DNA of 64,000 nucleotides from Heligmosomoides polygyrus polygyrus. Taxonomy: Eukaryota; Nematoda; Chromadorea; Rhabditida; Heligmosomidae. The position numbers were made by a program, and so were the translations under genes. This document shows positions 33,446 to 45,155 of the stretch, one piece after another. The notes under the pieces are model-generated. The model did no database searches. It had not been told where the DNA came from and saw nothing but the letters and a program-made list of their open reading frames with translations. Within the stretch, counting starts at the first letter, position 1; every line of letters begins with the position of its first letter. The stretch is from assembly GCA_947396885.1 (NCBI GenBank), contig OX377202.1, positions 63,770,643 through 63,834,642 of the forward strand. Reading direction: 5' to 3'.

Positions 33446-33770
33446 AGCATTTTTACAAACATGGTAGTTTTTCCGGCTATTTAATCAGACACGTTCCATA
33501 ATTCAGAACAAAAGATCATTTCGAAGATATGATTTGCAAAAAACCGTCAGCAACAGGAACGGGACCAACGACGTCGCACCCGTCGAGCTTGAGCACTACC
33601 CCTGCGCCACCGCCGTAGCTGGCAGGCAGTCCTGACGGAGCCCTGATGAACCACTCTCGCGCCCGGTGCGTCACACAGCCAACCTGTGGTGAGGCCCCCG
33701 ATTTCGACAGGCCATAACTCGCTCAGGACTTTCATTTTGCAATTTTGACACCCATATTCGTAATGAGCAA
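33446..33770 (-). repeat. SINE-like S2, right (inverted) copy
   Basis: Reverse complement of the left S2 copy. The A box is kept (TGGCGCAGGGGTAGT on the minus strand), while the B box is damaged (GGTCCCGTTCC). It begins a few bases after the RTE tail. Confidence 0.6.
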
Positions 33771-34221
33771 GCTTCACAACATTTTCAAATTTTTCTTAAG
33801 TTAACGAAATTTGAACAACGCACGACGGGAAAAAACCATTGCGTGGTTTATAAAAAATACACCAAGCTCGCCTTGTGGTGCACATAACCATTTGATTAAA
33901 TTTTAATTGTTAACTATATTACACAACTATGCTTTTTGTCAACAATAACAGAAAGGCAAGGGAATGTAATAGGCTTTCATCAACAAATGCTAGCAACCAC
34001 AAATCAATGGTGCGATCTCTTCTGGTGAATGCTCTTAACGGCACTAGACCTTTAAGTTCATTCACAATTATAAGTCGTGGGTTTTCAAAATGCTATTGAG
34101 ACGTTTCTCTTTCTTATTATCTAATGGGTAATTGGTGGGTAATTGGCCATAAATTTATTCCAACATACGTGTCATTTAGTGTATTGTTATTAAATCTACA
34201 TAGATATATTATTATATTATT
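33771..34221. other. AT-rich flank, no gene recognised
   Basis: About 450 AT-rich bases separate the right S2 copy from the duplication ACCTATATAAGT. No supported feature. Confidence 0.5.
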
Positions 34222-34233
34222 ACCTATATAAGT
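34222..34233. repeat. Target-site duplication of the second RTE copy (left)
   Basis: ACCTATATAAGT here is repeated at 39798-39809. One or two bases at the edge are ambiguous. Confidence 0.8.
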
Positions 34234-34605
34234 CACCTGTCACCTGTCGTCCCTTTGATCATCGACTTGCTCGAGCGGGCGCCAGCAGCGTCTTCATTCG
34301 TCCCTGTCGCGTGCCAGAGTGGTCCAATGGATCCTCCTCGCTCGAGGGACACGAAGAGCGTCATATCCATATCTGTGTGGATATCGACTGAGCGGCGGCG
34401 TTTTTTTTCGCTATTCCAGTTATCTTTGTTTTTCTTCAGTTTTCATAGTATTCTTTTTTCATTCCTCCTCTGTTTCAGTTCCCTTTCGTTTCGTTAGCTG
34501 ATCGCAATCTTCTGTTTTGTTGCAGCCTTCTTTTTACTAACTTTTTTCCACCTGCTTTTGAATAGCCAATATAATTGAATAGTGTTTGTGCGGTAGGTCA
34601 AATCA

Positions 34606-35180
34606 ATGGCGAGAGCAGTCCGTAGGCAAATGACCAGCAGTGCTAACGCTACTGAAGGGAACACAAGCGAGAACGTAGTTAGGCCTCCTGCAGCTCCAGT
34701 GGATGCCGACTACAGCAACTTGTCGGCAAATGACCTTATCAAATGCATCCTGGAGCGCAATAAAGACCCTGTGATCGCCGATATGTTGAACGCGCTGGCC
34801 GAGATTACATTGAAACAGAAAAGCGTTCCCGTAGTATCGTGATCACAGGGTTAAAGGAGGCGGCCGCAGACTGATCGCCGTCCTGCCGTCAGAAAGATTT
34901 AAAGGAAAAAGTGATGAATATTTTAGATGTGCTTCAAGTGGAGTGAAGACCAGTGGAGTTGTACAGGATGGGCAAGCCGAGTCAAGATCGCCCACGGTTG
35001 GTAAAAGTGGTGCTGCCCTCGACTTTCCACTGGAGAACGGCGCTAGCTAATGCACGCTTCCTTCGCAGTGCTGGCCTTACGGACGTTTTTGTGTTCGTAG
35101 GAGCATGACCGGAGGAAAGAGTGAAGGAATATGAGTTGCGAAAGCTAGCCAGGGAAAGAAACAGGGGCAAGGAGGTACGT
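34606..35180 (+). pseudogene. Non-LTR ORF1 (nucleic-acid-binding protein), broken
   Basis: The frame starts at ATG 34606 (MARAVRRQMTSS) and stays open to 34842, with an acidic/Leu-rich stretch ANDLIKCILERNKDPVIADM. Past frameshifts, the other frames read VITGLKEA, KEKVMNILDVLQVE, YRMGKPSQDRPRLVKVVLPS and ALANARFLRSAGLTDVFV. These resemble the conserved block of CR1-type ORF1 proteins, which bind element RNA. At least three lesions separate the pieces. It lies just before ORF2. Confidence 0.65.
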
Positions 35181-35182
35181 GA

Positions 35183-38000
35183 ATGGGTGATATACCGTGG
35201 CGAGCTCAGGCGCGCTTCCGAAATCTCAGCTGGGCTTTCGGGAAACGCGTGAGTGAGCAGGGTAGTCCTCCATCGCTCTCATGTTACCTGTTCTACGCTA
35301 GAAGCCTTGTTAACAAGCTGCACCACCTTCAGCACTTCATCTCTATCACGAAGCCTGATATAATTTTTATTACTGAAACTTGGCTGAACCCGAAAGTTCT
35401 AGATTCGGAAATTTTATTTGGCTGCCCCTACGAAATATATAGAGCTGATCGAAGAGGATATAGGGGAGGAGGTGTGTGTTGCATCGTTAAAAGTTGTCTT
35501 CTTGTGCATACCCTGAAGCACAATTTTTCCTTGAAATCTGATGTCCTATGTATGGATGTGTTTTCGGCAAACACCTCTTCTCATTTGAGGTGTGTTGTCG
35601 TTTACCGTCCACCTAAATCCCTTAAGTTCGATGACGAAAACCTCGTCGCGTTACTTACTACCCTTGCAGCTGCTAGAATGGACACAATAGTACTAGGTGA
35701 CTTTAATCTGCATATTGAGTGGAGCGATTGCGCTTCATTGCATGCCAGTTCATCAAGCATTCTGAAGTTCTTTGATGATGCTGGATTTACTCAACTGGTC
35801 AACATTCCGACGTTTTCTAATCACATTCTTGACCTTGTGTTTACAACATCACCTATAGTCAGTGGAATTACCACACTTCCTCCTCTAGCTACCTCTGATC
35901 ACAAGATGTTGCACTTTTTCGTAAGTTTTTGCTGCATCCCTGAAAACCATTTAGTTCCATGGCCTGATTTTTCGCGTGTCGATTACCGTTCGCTAAACGA
36001 ATGTCTGTTTAAAGTAGACTGGCTAGCAGTTTTTGATGGTTGTTTGTCGACATCTGAGTTATATCAACGGTTCTTCAGGGTTATGTATCAACACTTATCT
36101 CTCTTTGTCCCACTGAAGTTCAAGAAACCTTACCAATTTAAGTATCCTCCGCATATTCGAAATTTGCTTGCCCAGAAAAAGCGATTGTTTGAAACGTTGC
36201 CAAATCCTCTGTACGACCCCGGATATAAGAAGGTTTGCTCTGATGTTAATTGGCATTTAAAAAAGTTTTTAACTAATCGAGAACGCCGTTATTCGGCACA
36301 GTCTTCAATGAGAAAGCTGCATATTTACATTCGCAAAAAGGTGAAGCCTGGAAGTCGCCTACCAGTTTTGCTTGGTAAGGATGGCTTGAAGTGCTTCACC
36401 GAACTTAGTAAGGTCACAGCGCTAGGAGAATTTTTTGCGTCTGTGTTTTCAAAGGAAGAATCAAGCTCACCAAGTATTACTCTACCACCACCTTCTAGAC
36501 ATCGAATGAGCAATGTTTATTTCCATCCTGCAGAGGTTGAAAAGATTTTGAAGCACTTGAAGCCATCAATCACTGAACCTTATGATGGTATTCCTTCAAT
36601 TGTTTATAAAAAGTGCTCCGCCTCCTTATGCAAGCCCCTTGCTCATATTTTCAACGTCTCCTTAATGTTGTGTGAAGTACCCGAAATATGGAAAGATTCA
36701 ATAGTTACCGCAATTCCTAAAACATTCGTGCGTATCTGATTACCGTCCAATAAGTTTGACGCCTCCGCCTATAAAGGTTATGGAAAAATCATCAATGGAA
36801 AACTCTTATCATTTATCAACAGGCTTCGCCTTATTCCAACTGAACAGCATGGCTTTTTGTATGCCTTTCCACCACCGCAAATCTAGTCGATAGCCTGTAT
36901 GATTGGAGTTTAGCGCTGAACCAAGGAAATTCTATTGATGTGGTTTACATTGATTTATCAAAGGCGTTTGACAAAGTGAGCCATTACAAACTTCTCCAAA
37001 AATTACACATTCTCGGTATAGATGGGAACCTGCTTAATTGGTTCGCGTCTTATCTTGATGAGAGACATATGACTGTCAAAGTGGGTCGATGGTTCTCCAA
37101 CCGATACCACTGCACTAGCGGGGTCCCACAGGGAGCTGTTCTTTCCCCACTATTATTCCTTATTTATACGATGGAACTCCCTTCCTTGCTTAAGGTATCA
37201 CCGAATGTAAGAGTACAGTTATACGCCGACGACATCAAGATATACGGCATATATAATAGTGCAAATTATGCAGCAGTTAAAGAGTCTTTAAAACATGCTA
37301 TTGCAAAGCTTAGTGCATGGGCCACAGAAATGAGCCTCACCGTGAATCTTGGCAAATCCTTTGTGCTGCACTACGGGGATCTACCCGCGACCCAATACGA
37401 AATAAATGGCGTCTTATTAGAGGGTTGTCCAACCGCCAAGGACCTTGGCGTTCTATTCGAACCCTCATTAAGCTTTTCATCCCACATTGACCAAATCGTG
37501 AAGAAGGCGTATAATACACTTTTCTCTATCTTTCGCAGCGTCCACAGCAATAACCCAACCGTGCTTGTCCGTCTGTATAAATCCTACGTTTTGACCCACC
37601 TCGAGTATTGCTCTCAGGTCTGGAGCCCATGCACTAAAAAGCAAATACGTAAACTTGAAAAGGTGCAGCAAACCTTCCCGAGACTGGTGTACTGCGGGTA
37701 CATCCCCGTGTGAGTTGGAGACACTTGCCGACGTACAGTGAGCGCTTAGAGCTACTTGGCCTGAGGACATTACTGTATAGAAGGATATCTGCGAATCTTA
37801 CATTTTGTTTCCGCATTCTTCTTGGAGAGGTAAGACTGGCACCTAGTAAGTTTTGGATCTTTAGACCTTCCAGTGAACGTTCAGATGGGTTTAAACTAGA
37901 TTATGTCAGAATTCGGAATAGAAAGAAATCGCAGTTTTCAATTTCGTACTGTTACGGTTTGCAAGGTGGCTTCATTATTTACCTAGTGAAGTGTTAGCAT
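35183..38000 (+). pseudogene. Non-LTR ORF2: endonuclease plus reverse transcriptase, three frames
   Basis: The frame 35183-36739 (518 residues) carries the AP-like endonuclease: KPDIIFITETWLNP (catalytic Glu), VVYRPPKSL, VLGDFNLHIEW and TSDHKMLHFF (Asp-His), then an RT approach HLKPSITEPYDGIPSIVYKK. It breaks near 36730, inside the IPK...SDYRPISLT motif. The frame 36940-37713 has VVYIDLSKAFDKVSHYKLL, TSGVPQGAVLSPLLFLIYT and the catalytic QLYADDIKIYG. A second break near 37705 shifts to the C-terminal frame 37710-37997 (LPTYSERLELLGLRTLLYRR). Catalytic residues are intact in both domains; only the frameshifts disable it. Confidence 0.9.
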
Positions 38001-38901
38001 CTAAGGATAGTCGCATCTTTAGATGAAACTTGGAAAAAAATTAACCTTCTACAATGCTTAGGAATTGACAGTGTTGAATAACATTATCACGAACCTTCAT
38101 TCAGGGCAATTCCATCAATTCAGCCTGGAAGCCATTTGTCTTGTTATGGGTCTCAATATGTCAGGAACAGCCGACTTCATATTAAGCCTTATGTGGTCTA
38201 TTATTAACTAAGTGATTTTTTCTCTCTCACTACTGATTTTGTTGTATGTTCTACGAGTTTATTTTTTTTTGTACACATAGCCAAGTTGTTTTTTTACTTG
38301 CCGCATGTTCTCACGTACTCTTCCTCGTCATGTACTGCATACCCTACTCTCTAGTCCACATGGGTTGTGAGAACCAGCATATTTTTAACCAAATCTGGGC
38401 TCTTGTGCTTTGATAGTTGTCCATTTTCACAACTTTTGTGAGTTTGATGCTGCGGGTTTTTTGTCCTAGTTGCCGGTTCCATGGGGCGGCCAGCGTACCC
38501 ATCTGCCGAAGCTCCGGTACCTACCCAAGGACATCATAGCTGGCTGACGCGGACAAGCAAGCTCGCTGCCTCAATAATATTCTCATGCTCATCTTAAGGA
38601 GTTTTGCCTAAGAGATGGTGGTTAAATTTAGGCTACCGGCAAGAATGTATGTGTTTAGCCTCCTCCATCCCTGCTTACGTTTGGTTGTCTAATTACACTT
38701 GTCCTCTCAACCCGTATGGATTGGTCCTCGTATTTCTGATTTGATTTCCGTTTTGTTTCTAAGCGTCGCCGTAACTAGCTGTCTGTTGGAAATTTGTTCA
38801 CTTTTTTCTCACTTTTTTCTTTCTAGACTCGTATTTTGGTCACCCGGCATATTTCTGTTACATTCTTCGTCTTGCATTTGTGGCACGTCCCTGAGACGTA
38901 T

Positions 38902-39675
38902 TTAAATAAATAAATATCGGTCGTTCAGGGCTTTCACGAAGAAGTCCGACCAACGCGTTGGTGGGCGTCCCGGTGTTTTCTTGTCATCCCGCGGAATCCA
39001 GTCGGTAACGGCTCTCGTCCAGCGGCTGTCTGCGAAGCGCATTACGTGGCCGTCCCACCTAATTTTCGACGACTTGGCCATGCGACAGCGTCTGATCTTC
39101 GAATATAGACGAAGCTCGGAACTCCGGAGGCCTTCTCTCACTTGCGTGAGTCGTGTTACTCCGAGTATCGTCCTCTCGATCCGACGCTGTGCGAAGCTGA
39201 TCGCGTGTTCATCCTGCTTTCGTATAGCCCAGGTCTCTGAGGCGTATGTTAGGGCAGGAAGAACGGTAGAGTCGAATAGGTGGGCACGGAGTCGGACGTT
39301 CTTCGTCTTCTTCGCGACTTCTTCGACGCTCCTGAAAGCTCCCCAAGCCGCTCGTTTCCTCCTGCTCAGCTCCGGCGCTAGGTCGTTGGCCATATTGACT
39401 TCGCGACCCAGATAGACGCAGCTGGAGCATTCCGAGATGTTCGTTCCGTTGAGCGAGAATGGGGCATCAGAAACTTGCCCGTTCCTCATGAAAATCGTCT
39501 TCGTAAGATTCAGCTGCAGTCCAACATTCCCACATACACGACCGAAGTCGGCCAGCATTCGCTCCGCCTGGCTGATGCTCGGTGTTATGAGCACGATGTC
39601 GTCAGTGAAACGAAGATGATATATCTGCTGGCCGTCGACCTTCACTCCCATGTCTTCACATTCTAGTTCGCGCAT
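38902..39675 (-). pseudogene. RTE reverse transcriptase C-terminal part
   Basis: Encodes the RT portion after the palm, from MRELECEDMGVKVDGQQ through VNMANDLAPELSRRKRAAWG and [13 protein letters not shown] to [19 protein letters not shown]. The catalytic FADD motif reads FTDD. The frame is interrupted by the CR1/jockey-type insertion at 38913. It lacks all upstream RT and endonuclease motifs. Confidence 0.85.
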
Positions 39676-39797
39676 GACGTTCTCGAGGGTGGCCCTGAAG
39701 AGCTTCGGGGATATGGTATCCCCTTGCCGGATCCCTCTCCTTACGTCGATGACTACGTCGTTGTAGAATGGAGAGATCTTGGTCGTGAATCCACTGT

Positions 39798-39809
39798 ACC
39801 TATATAAGT
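39798..39809. repeat. Target-site duplication of the second RTE copy (right)
   Basis: ACCTATATAAGT, matching 34222-34233. Confidence 0.8.
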
Positions 39810-41303
39810 AAAAAATATAAATGTATTATTAAAAACTGGAGTCAAATTTAAGAAATTGCCAGACAAAAGTTCTATATGCTCTTAGAAGGCTAATATTAAT
39901 AGAAGTTACCGCTCTGAACATTAAACATTGAACTTGGCTCTCATAGCTTTGTTGGATACCAGTGTACAGTGTTTGCCAAAATTTAGACTACTCGTTAGTA
40001 GAAATCATAGGCGGATAGCCTCTTCAGCACTACGGAATGGAGAATTATTTATAAAGTACCGGTGCAAGTGCAAGGGCTCTTGAGCACCGTTTCTCCGAAA
40101 ATGGCAAGTGTCAATCCCAAGGCCATCTTTTGAACAGTACCGATAGCCTTTTGAAGTTGTGCTATGCTTCCATCTTTCGCTGTTGATCTCTACATACATA
40201 CCATTTTTACATCACATTGGACACTTTTCAAATCGGACACTCTTCTAAGTGAACCTGGTGCTTTTGAAATCAAAGCGATCACCTTCCCAATCAAAACAAG
40301 CTCCTTCTAGTGAAAACAAAGAATCGTCAAGTGTTAAAACATTTTGTTCAAAGGAAAAATAGTATAGCTGTCTTTGAAATTTTTGCGACAACGAGTGGAC
40401 ATTGAAACCTTATTACATAAAAAATATTTCTCACTGAGAAGTAATGAGCTGTTCAACGTATGTTCCAAATCCCACGGTGGTAACAAAATCGTAATGCCTT
40501 AAAAGGAAATAACGGCATGAAACTGTCCAGTCTTTCATTCGATTTTCATTTCAGTGATATGTAAATGCTGCTTGCAAGACACAGCGTGGGAGGATATTCC
40601 TACAACCCTGTTGGTTACGCCGTTTACATCTGTGTCTACGTAAGCAGATTTCTTGCAACCAGTTAAATGGAAACGATTAGTCGAGTTCATGGCGCTCTGT
40701 CTTCTTTCAACACACTAAAAGATTACTACCACCCAGCGCTCTAAAACAAATTTTGATTCATTTTTCAAAATTTTAGACAGCGCGTTCACAAAGAATGCCG
40801 TATTAATTTCTCCCTGAACAGAAAGTTATTTCAAACGCCTCGGAGAGTCTCTATTTTAGTGTGAAGCAAGCTCGTTTTGATTTAGAAGATGTTCTGGAAA
40901 CCTCACAAAATCAACTCAACACTTCACCACCAACATAATGGGAGGGTGCTCAGCTTGACTTTAAATGCGTACGCTTGTTCAGGAGAGTGCCCAATTTCAT
41001 TTGTAAAGTTGAAAGCCCAAGTGAGAGTTGTTTACATATTTTGCTGTCGTCAGCAGACGCAGAACCTTTTCTTCCACTACAGAAGTTTCAGGAAATCTTA
41101 TATGTAGTTCTGTAGTTATGTGCTGATCACATGAAGTCCATAATCATGGATCCAATCTGGTTAAGTGCGAAATGATGGGTACTATCAGTCTTTAGCACAG
41201 CGTTGCTAGCTGTTCAGCACTCGTTTAATGTTCGGATACAAGAACATCTGTCCTCGTCCACGACCATGCACTCCGATCTCTTTCGTTGTGTGTGAAGGGT
41301 GAA
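39810..41303. other. No gene recognised; repeat R2 pieces in inverse pair
   Basis: Near 40215-40330 and 40830-40900 two pieces of repeat R2 face each other (AATCAAAACAAGCTCCTTC and GAAGCAAGCTCGTTTTGATT). The rest is AT-rich with chance frames only. Confidence 0.45.
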
Positions 41304-41810
41304 GCTCCCACCGGACCTATCCTAGTCCGGGGGGGCCACATAACTAGAAATTAGGTTACAAAATGAATTGAAACTTACCGAGCGGCTCCTAGCGAACAAG
41401 CTGCAACCTAAAATAAACCGAAAACGAGCGGACAAACGAAAAAAAAAATAAAAAAATTGCCACGGTTTACAACCGTGTCGGCGGACAAAGAGCGGCGGAA
41501 TGGAGGCATGCCGCGTGCTATCCCCCGGCTGACATGTTATAACAAAGATCTAACATGATGGGGAGGGCGCATGAAGCCGCATGCCGCGTGCCACCGCCGC
41601 GTGACATGTTATAACCAGTATTTAACATGGTGAGGAGGGCACACAATTTTGCCTGCTTATGTAATTTTTTCGTTTTTTTCTTCACTTTCTTTTCTTGTTT
41701 AGGTCCCATGTTGTCTGTAGGAGCCGCACGGTAAGTCTCAAGTGGATTTGTTACATATAATACCTTTTAGTTATGTGGCCCCCCCGGACTAGGATAGATC
41801 CGCTCCCACC
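41304..41810. mobile_element. 489-bp MITE with 9-bp target duplication
   Basis: The element (41313-41801) begins GGACCTATCCTAGTCCGGGG and, read inward from the right, GGATCTATCCTAGTCCGGGG. About 35 bases are inverted at each end (to CCACATAACTA). GCTCCCACC flanks both sides (41304-41312 and 41802-41810). The interior has a ~70-bp direct duplication (GTGACATGTTATAACCAG / CTGACATGTTATAACAAAG) and no transposase. A 9-bp duplication points to a Mutator-like or related superfamily. Confidence 0.85.
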
Positions 41811-41983
41811 TAATGTTGGGCATCCACTCACTGATGCCTGTGAATCTCTCGGCCATTCATTCCGTAACTGGTTCTGCGTGCAAGTGTGTCATCGCTCATC
41901 GTCATCGATGCGAATGTTTCCCGGTTGATTATCCCGGATAAGTCCTGTTCAGTGTCGGGCGGCAAATATCCTCCACTTCCCCT

Positions 41984-41986
41984 CAG
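41984..41986 (+). promoter_or_regulatory. Possible trans-splice acceptor before ATG 41999
   Basis: CACTTCCCCTCAG ends at 41986, 12 bases before the start codon. The distance and the pyrimidine tract fit a nematode spliced-leader acceptor. Confidence 0.4.
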
Positions 41987-41998
41987 ACTCACACTACC

Positions 41999-42043
41999 AT
42001 GCGATCATCACTGCTCGTGCTAGCCTTCGCCTCGGCCATTTCG
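41999..42043 (+). CDS. Signal-peptide first exon of an unidentified secreted protein
   Basis: ATG at 41999 opens MRSSLLVLAFASAIS, a typical short signal peptide (positive start, hydrophobic core, small residues before cleavage). It runs directly into a good donor, TCG/GTAAGG, at 42044. A spliced-leader-like acceptor lies just upstream. The next exon must begin in phase 0. The Cys-containing frame near 42580-42740 (CEIPNLAAFYVLVGEPKCRK) is attractive but begins in the wrong phase at its TCATCAG acceptor. The rest of the gene is therefore unassigned. Confidence 0.45.
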
Positions 42044-42199
42044 GTAAGGTTTCTCTATTGGGCCGTCACTTCGCCATGTTCTTCGTTCGTTCGCATCCTC
42101 TGCTATCGATTGAGGACAGGTTCACAACACTTTGCTTTTTCCAATGAAGTACAGCCCACCGGCCAAAAAAAATCAAGATCCTGAATTTTAAAAATGATG

Positions 42200-43450
42200 A
42201 GTCTTATAAATTACTACCAAAGACAATCCACTCCAGTTTGATCAATACTCCCTTCTTCCATATTTTTCTAATCTTCGTGCATTTTCCATTGTTCCCAAGG
42301 TAAAGAAGGTATCGATTATCGTAAAATGTCTAGAAAATGAAGGCAAAATTCGTCGTTCACATTTCGGGTGCCGCAGCTACGTGCCCTGACCGTACAGTTT
42401 CTTTTCTCCCAGTTAATGCGTCTTGTTAGCGTATTTGCTTCGACGAAGATGTGCCCTTTTGCCTAGCGGGGAGGGGCAGACAAAAATGTCTGTTTCCATA
42501 ACTTCCTGAGATAGACCACCAATTGCGCATCTTCTTCACTTGTGCCCTCAAGGGATTGGCACCAGTTTCCGTCATCAGTTGTGAAATTCCGAATTTAGCC
42601 GCCTTCTATGTACTTGTGGGCGAGCCGAAATGTAGAAAGGACACTTACGTAGTGACCTATCATCGAGCGACCTGTGGTGGAGTAGTTGAACAGGATTACT
42701 GCTCAATGACTTCCAGAAGTCGCCTGTGTAACATGGTTCTCCCTTTTGAAGTAAAATAGAAGCACTCCACTCCATAAAATAGATAATGAATCCGACTTTC
42801 TCGCCATTTGTTTGAAACCTCCTAGTAGACAGGATGCTACATTATAGTTTACTTCATCACCGTAACGCTGACAGCATTTTGACAATGCGCTCCGTAGACC
42901 TGACGAGGCTGTTACCACAGCAAAAGCTTCCCAAGAAACTTCGGTCACATAACACACACTACCACCAACCTGCAAGTGATAACAACTCCTTTTCGAGATT
43001 GTGTTCGGGAAATCCTTGAAGACGTTTTCCCTTTCCACAAGCTCGCGAATTCGTGGTTAGATTTTCGGAAAGAAATGACACAACCGATCTACATATATTT
43101 TTCATCCTTCGAAACTTCAGCAAAGGGGCTGCCGACTAGCATACAGAAGGTGCAGACAAAAATGAAAAACGATATATGAGGACTAATGAGAAGGCTCCCT
43201 CTTGCTTCAGAAACAGCAAGGATTAGTAGCTGACGATAAGAATTCTGCTATTTGCATTGTGAAGCAAAGTCTTCACGTTCAGTCCATGAAGCGTTGAGGT
43301 TGACCTGAAAGGCCACATCTGCCGCGGCGCTAGTCTTCCCAAGAGCTCTTCAATAAACATGCTTCGAAACGCGTCAAGACCTACGGCACGCCTACCTCCT
43401 TGTATTGACGCCCATCTGAAATGGTTAACCAGATTGCTGCATTGTGTTGT
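42200..43450. other. No confirmed gene; one Cys-rich open frame
   Basis: The plus frame 42523-42759 contains CEIPNLAAFYVLVGEPKCRK and later RATCGGVVEQDYCSM, four spaced Cys, after an acceptor-like TTTCCGTCATCAG. No donor with matching phase was found. It might be an exon of the secreted-protein gene starting at 41999. Confidence 0.3.
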
Positions 43451-43454
43451 CCAT

Positions 43455-44030
43455 GGGAAACGAACGTGTTTCTGACGCCCCATTCTCGCTCAACGGACGG
43501 AACACCTCCGAGTACTCCAGCTACGTGTCTAGGTCGCGAAGTCAGCATGACCCAGTGTCAGAGCTTGGCAGGAGAAAGGGCGGCTTGGGGAGCTTTCAAG
43601 GGCGTCGAAGAAGTCGCTAAGAAAGCGAAGAACGTCCGACTCCCTGCCCACTCACTGTTCTTCCTGCCCCAACTTATGCCTCGGAGACCTGGGTCATACG
43701 AAAGCAGGATGAGCGTTCGATCAGCGTCGCGCAACGATGAGCAGAACACGATGCTCGGAATGATCCGATTCACGCAGTGAATGAGGACCTCCGGAATTCA
43801 AACCTTCCTCGACATTCGACGATCAGAGCCGCTGTCGCATTGGCCATGTCGTCGAAAATTAAGTGGACCGAGTACGTAATGCGCTTCACAGACGCCCTCA
43901 TATTTTTCGAACGAGGAGGGTCCAGGTCCAGGGTTTGAGCACCGTGGCACGCGCGACAAGGGCGAATGGAGACGCTGCCTGCATCCGATCAAGCAACTCG
44001 ACGACCAGCTGATCGACACGCAACAAGGTG
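43455..44030 (+). mobile_element. RTE retrotransposon 3' fragment
   Basis: The frame 43421-43780 reads CLGREVSMTQ, GERAAWGAFKGVEEVAKKAK and NVRLPAHSLF, matching the post-palm region of the RTE at 21.2 kb. Further decayed pieces (SSKIKWTEYVMRF) run to the tail near 44030. It is more diverged than the other three copies and truncated at the 5' end. Confidence 0.8.
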
Positions 44031-45155
44031 GACAAGAGTGCAAGCGCCTGCAGTTTGAATGCACTCCTAGAATATCTTCGACAATGTATCGCCGCAGATG
44101 GCATTTGGGGAGTGCTCAGTGCTTGCCAACTAAAAATGCTGTGTCATGAACTGACAGTAACAAAGCACAATCCCACTACACTTCTTAAAATTCCAAACAA
44201 ACTGGGAATTATTGGCAATCATCATACATTCCGTAGCTACGAGTCCCGGTTAGATTTTAGGTCCCCCACTATTTGGGGTACTGACATTTTTTAAAAATAA
44301 GGCAGGCCTGAGAGAGATAGCGTGGACCCCATTCCTTTATATGTGCTTAGGTATGAAAAATTCGAAATCCTTGCACACGTGTAAAAATGTATGCATGACG
44401 CAGCGATATTCTGTGTAGTAGTTGCGCAGAAGGAAACCTATGAAACATGACGAGCTGTCCCGTCTCGTGATATTGGATTTTAGTGTCCTCCGTCCCAAGA
44501 GCGGCAAAAAATGAAAGATAAACTTCTCGAAGTCCCCATTGTACTATCGAACCATGCACTGCTTCGTCGAATATGGCCTCTTTAAGCACCAAAGCTGTGC
44601 AATATATCTCAAAACACAAAGCTCTTAAACAGTTTATAAGCCCAACGCAGAATAGAAAGATGCGGACGGATTCAACGCTGCACAGGATCTTGCATCGCAC
44701 TGCTTTGAATTGAGCTGTACTCCTTAAAGGCATATTATGCGAACTTGCCCCAAACTAATGTGCGGCTCAGTCTATTTGAATGCGAGTCTGGAAGGGACAA
44801 CGACACCAGCGCTATCAAATACAAAATGTGTGCAAGTATGGTCGTAGCACTTGGAGCAAGCTCGATTTCTCATTTTGTCCTTTGCGCGTGGATCATCAAT
44901 GATGCGTGTATGTAGGTCATTTTGTGGAGCTCCGCAGACACCGAAGGTTTTTTGAAGAGACAGAGTCGTCTCAACTTTTTTCTTACAATTTACCATTTTT
45001 GAGTGCAGGCGCGAAACACTGTTTTGTCTGTCTAACTCCATTCCTCCAGAGGATGTGCTCAAAGTGTTGAAGAAAACAGAGAAATCCTTCTCTCCAAAGA
45101 CAGCTAATCGAATACAACAGTGAGGATTGAACACAAGAGTAATCCTGACCTTCAG
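44031..45155. other. No gene recognised; expected site of the LEA-like gene's first exon
   Basis: The LEA-like gene needs an upstream exon ending in phase 0. Open pieces such as SIPPEDVLKVLKKTEKSFSP near 45030-45100 lie close by but lack a clear ATG and donor. Minus-strand frames here show no known motif. Confidence 0.35.

Larger units (their letters stand above)
34368..38913 (+). mobile_element. Full-length-sized CR1/jockey-type non-LTR retrotransposon (4.5 kb)
   Basis: This element sits inside the RTE copy, flanked by a 5-bp duplication ATATC (34363-34367 and 38914-38918). It has a 5' leader, a degraded ORF1 (34606-35180), ORF2 with endonuclease and reverse transcriptase (35183-38000), a ~0.9-kb 3' UTR and a TAAATAAATAAAT tail. 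Only three or four frameshifts break ORF2, so it is much younger than the similar remnants at 6.3 and 9.9 kb. Confidence 0.9.
34234..39797 (-). mobile_element. 5'-truncated RTE copy split by a CR1/jockey-type element
   Basis: The RTE 3' end (34234-34367) and the RT/C-terminal part (38914-39797) are the same minus-strand element. Bases ...GCGTCATATC and ATATCGGTCG... are continuous in the copy at 20.8 kb. The frame at 39675-38902 has 257 residues with RFTDDIVLIT, a change at the catalytic FADD motif (Ala to Thr). It is 5'-truncated at 39797. It carries a 12-bp duplication outside and a later 4.5-kb insertion inside. Confidence 0.9.

Noticed and set aside
42580..42740. Second exon of the secreted-protein gene
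   Set aside because: The Cys-rich frame needs phase 2 at its acceptor, while the signal-peptide exon ends in phase 0.
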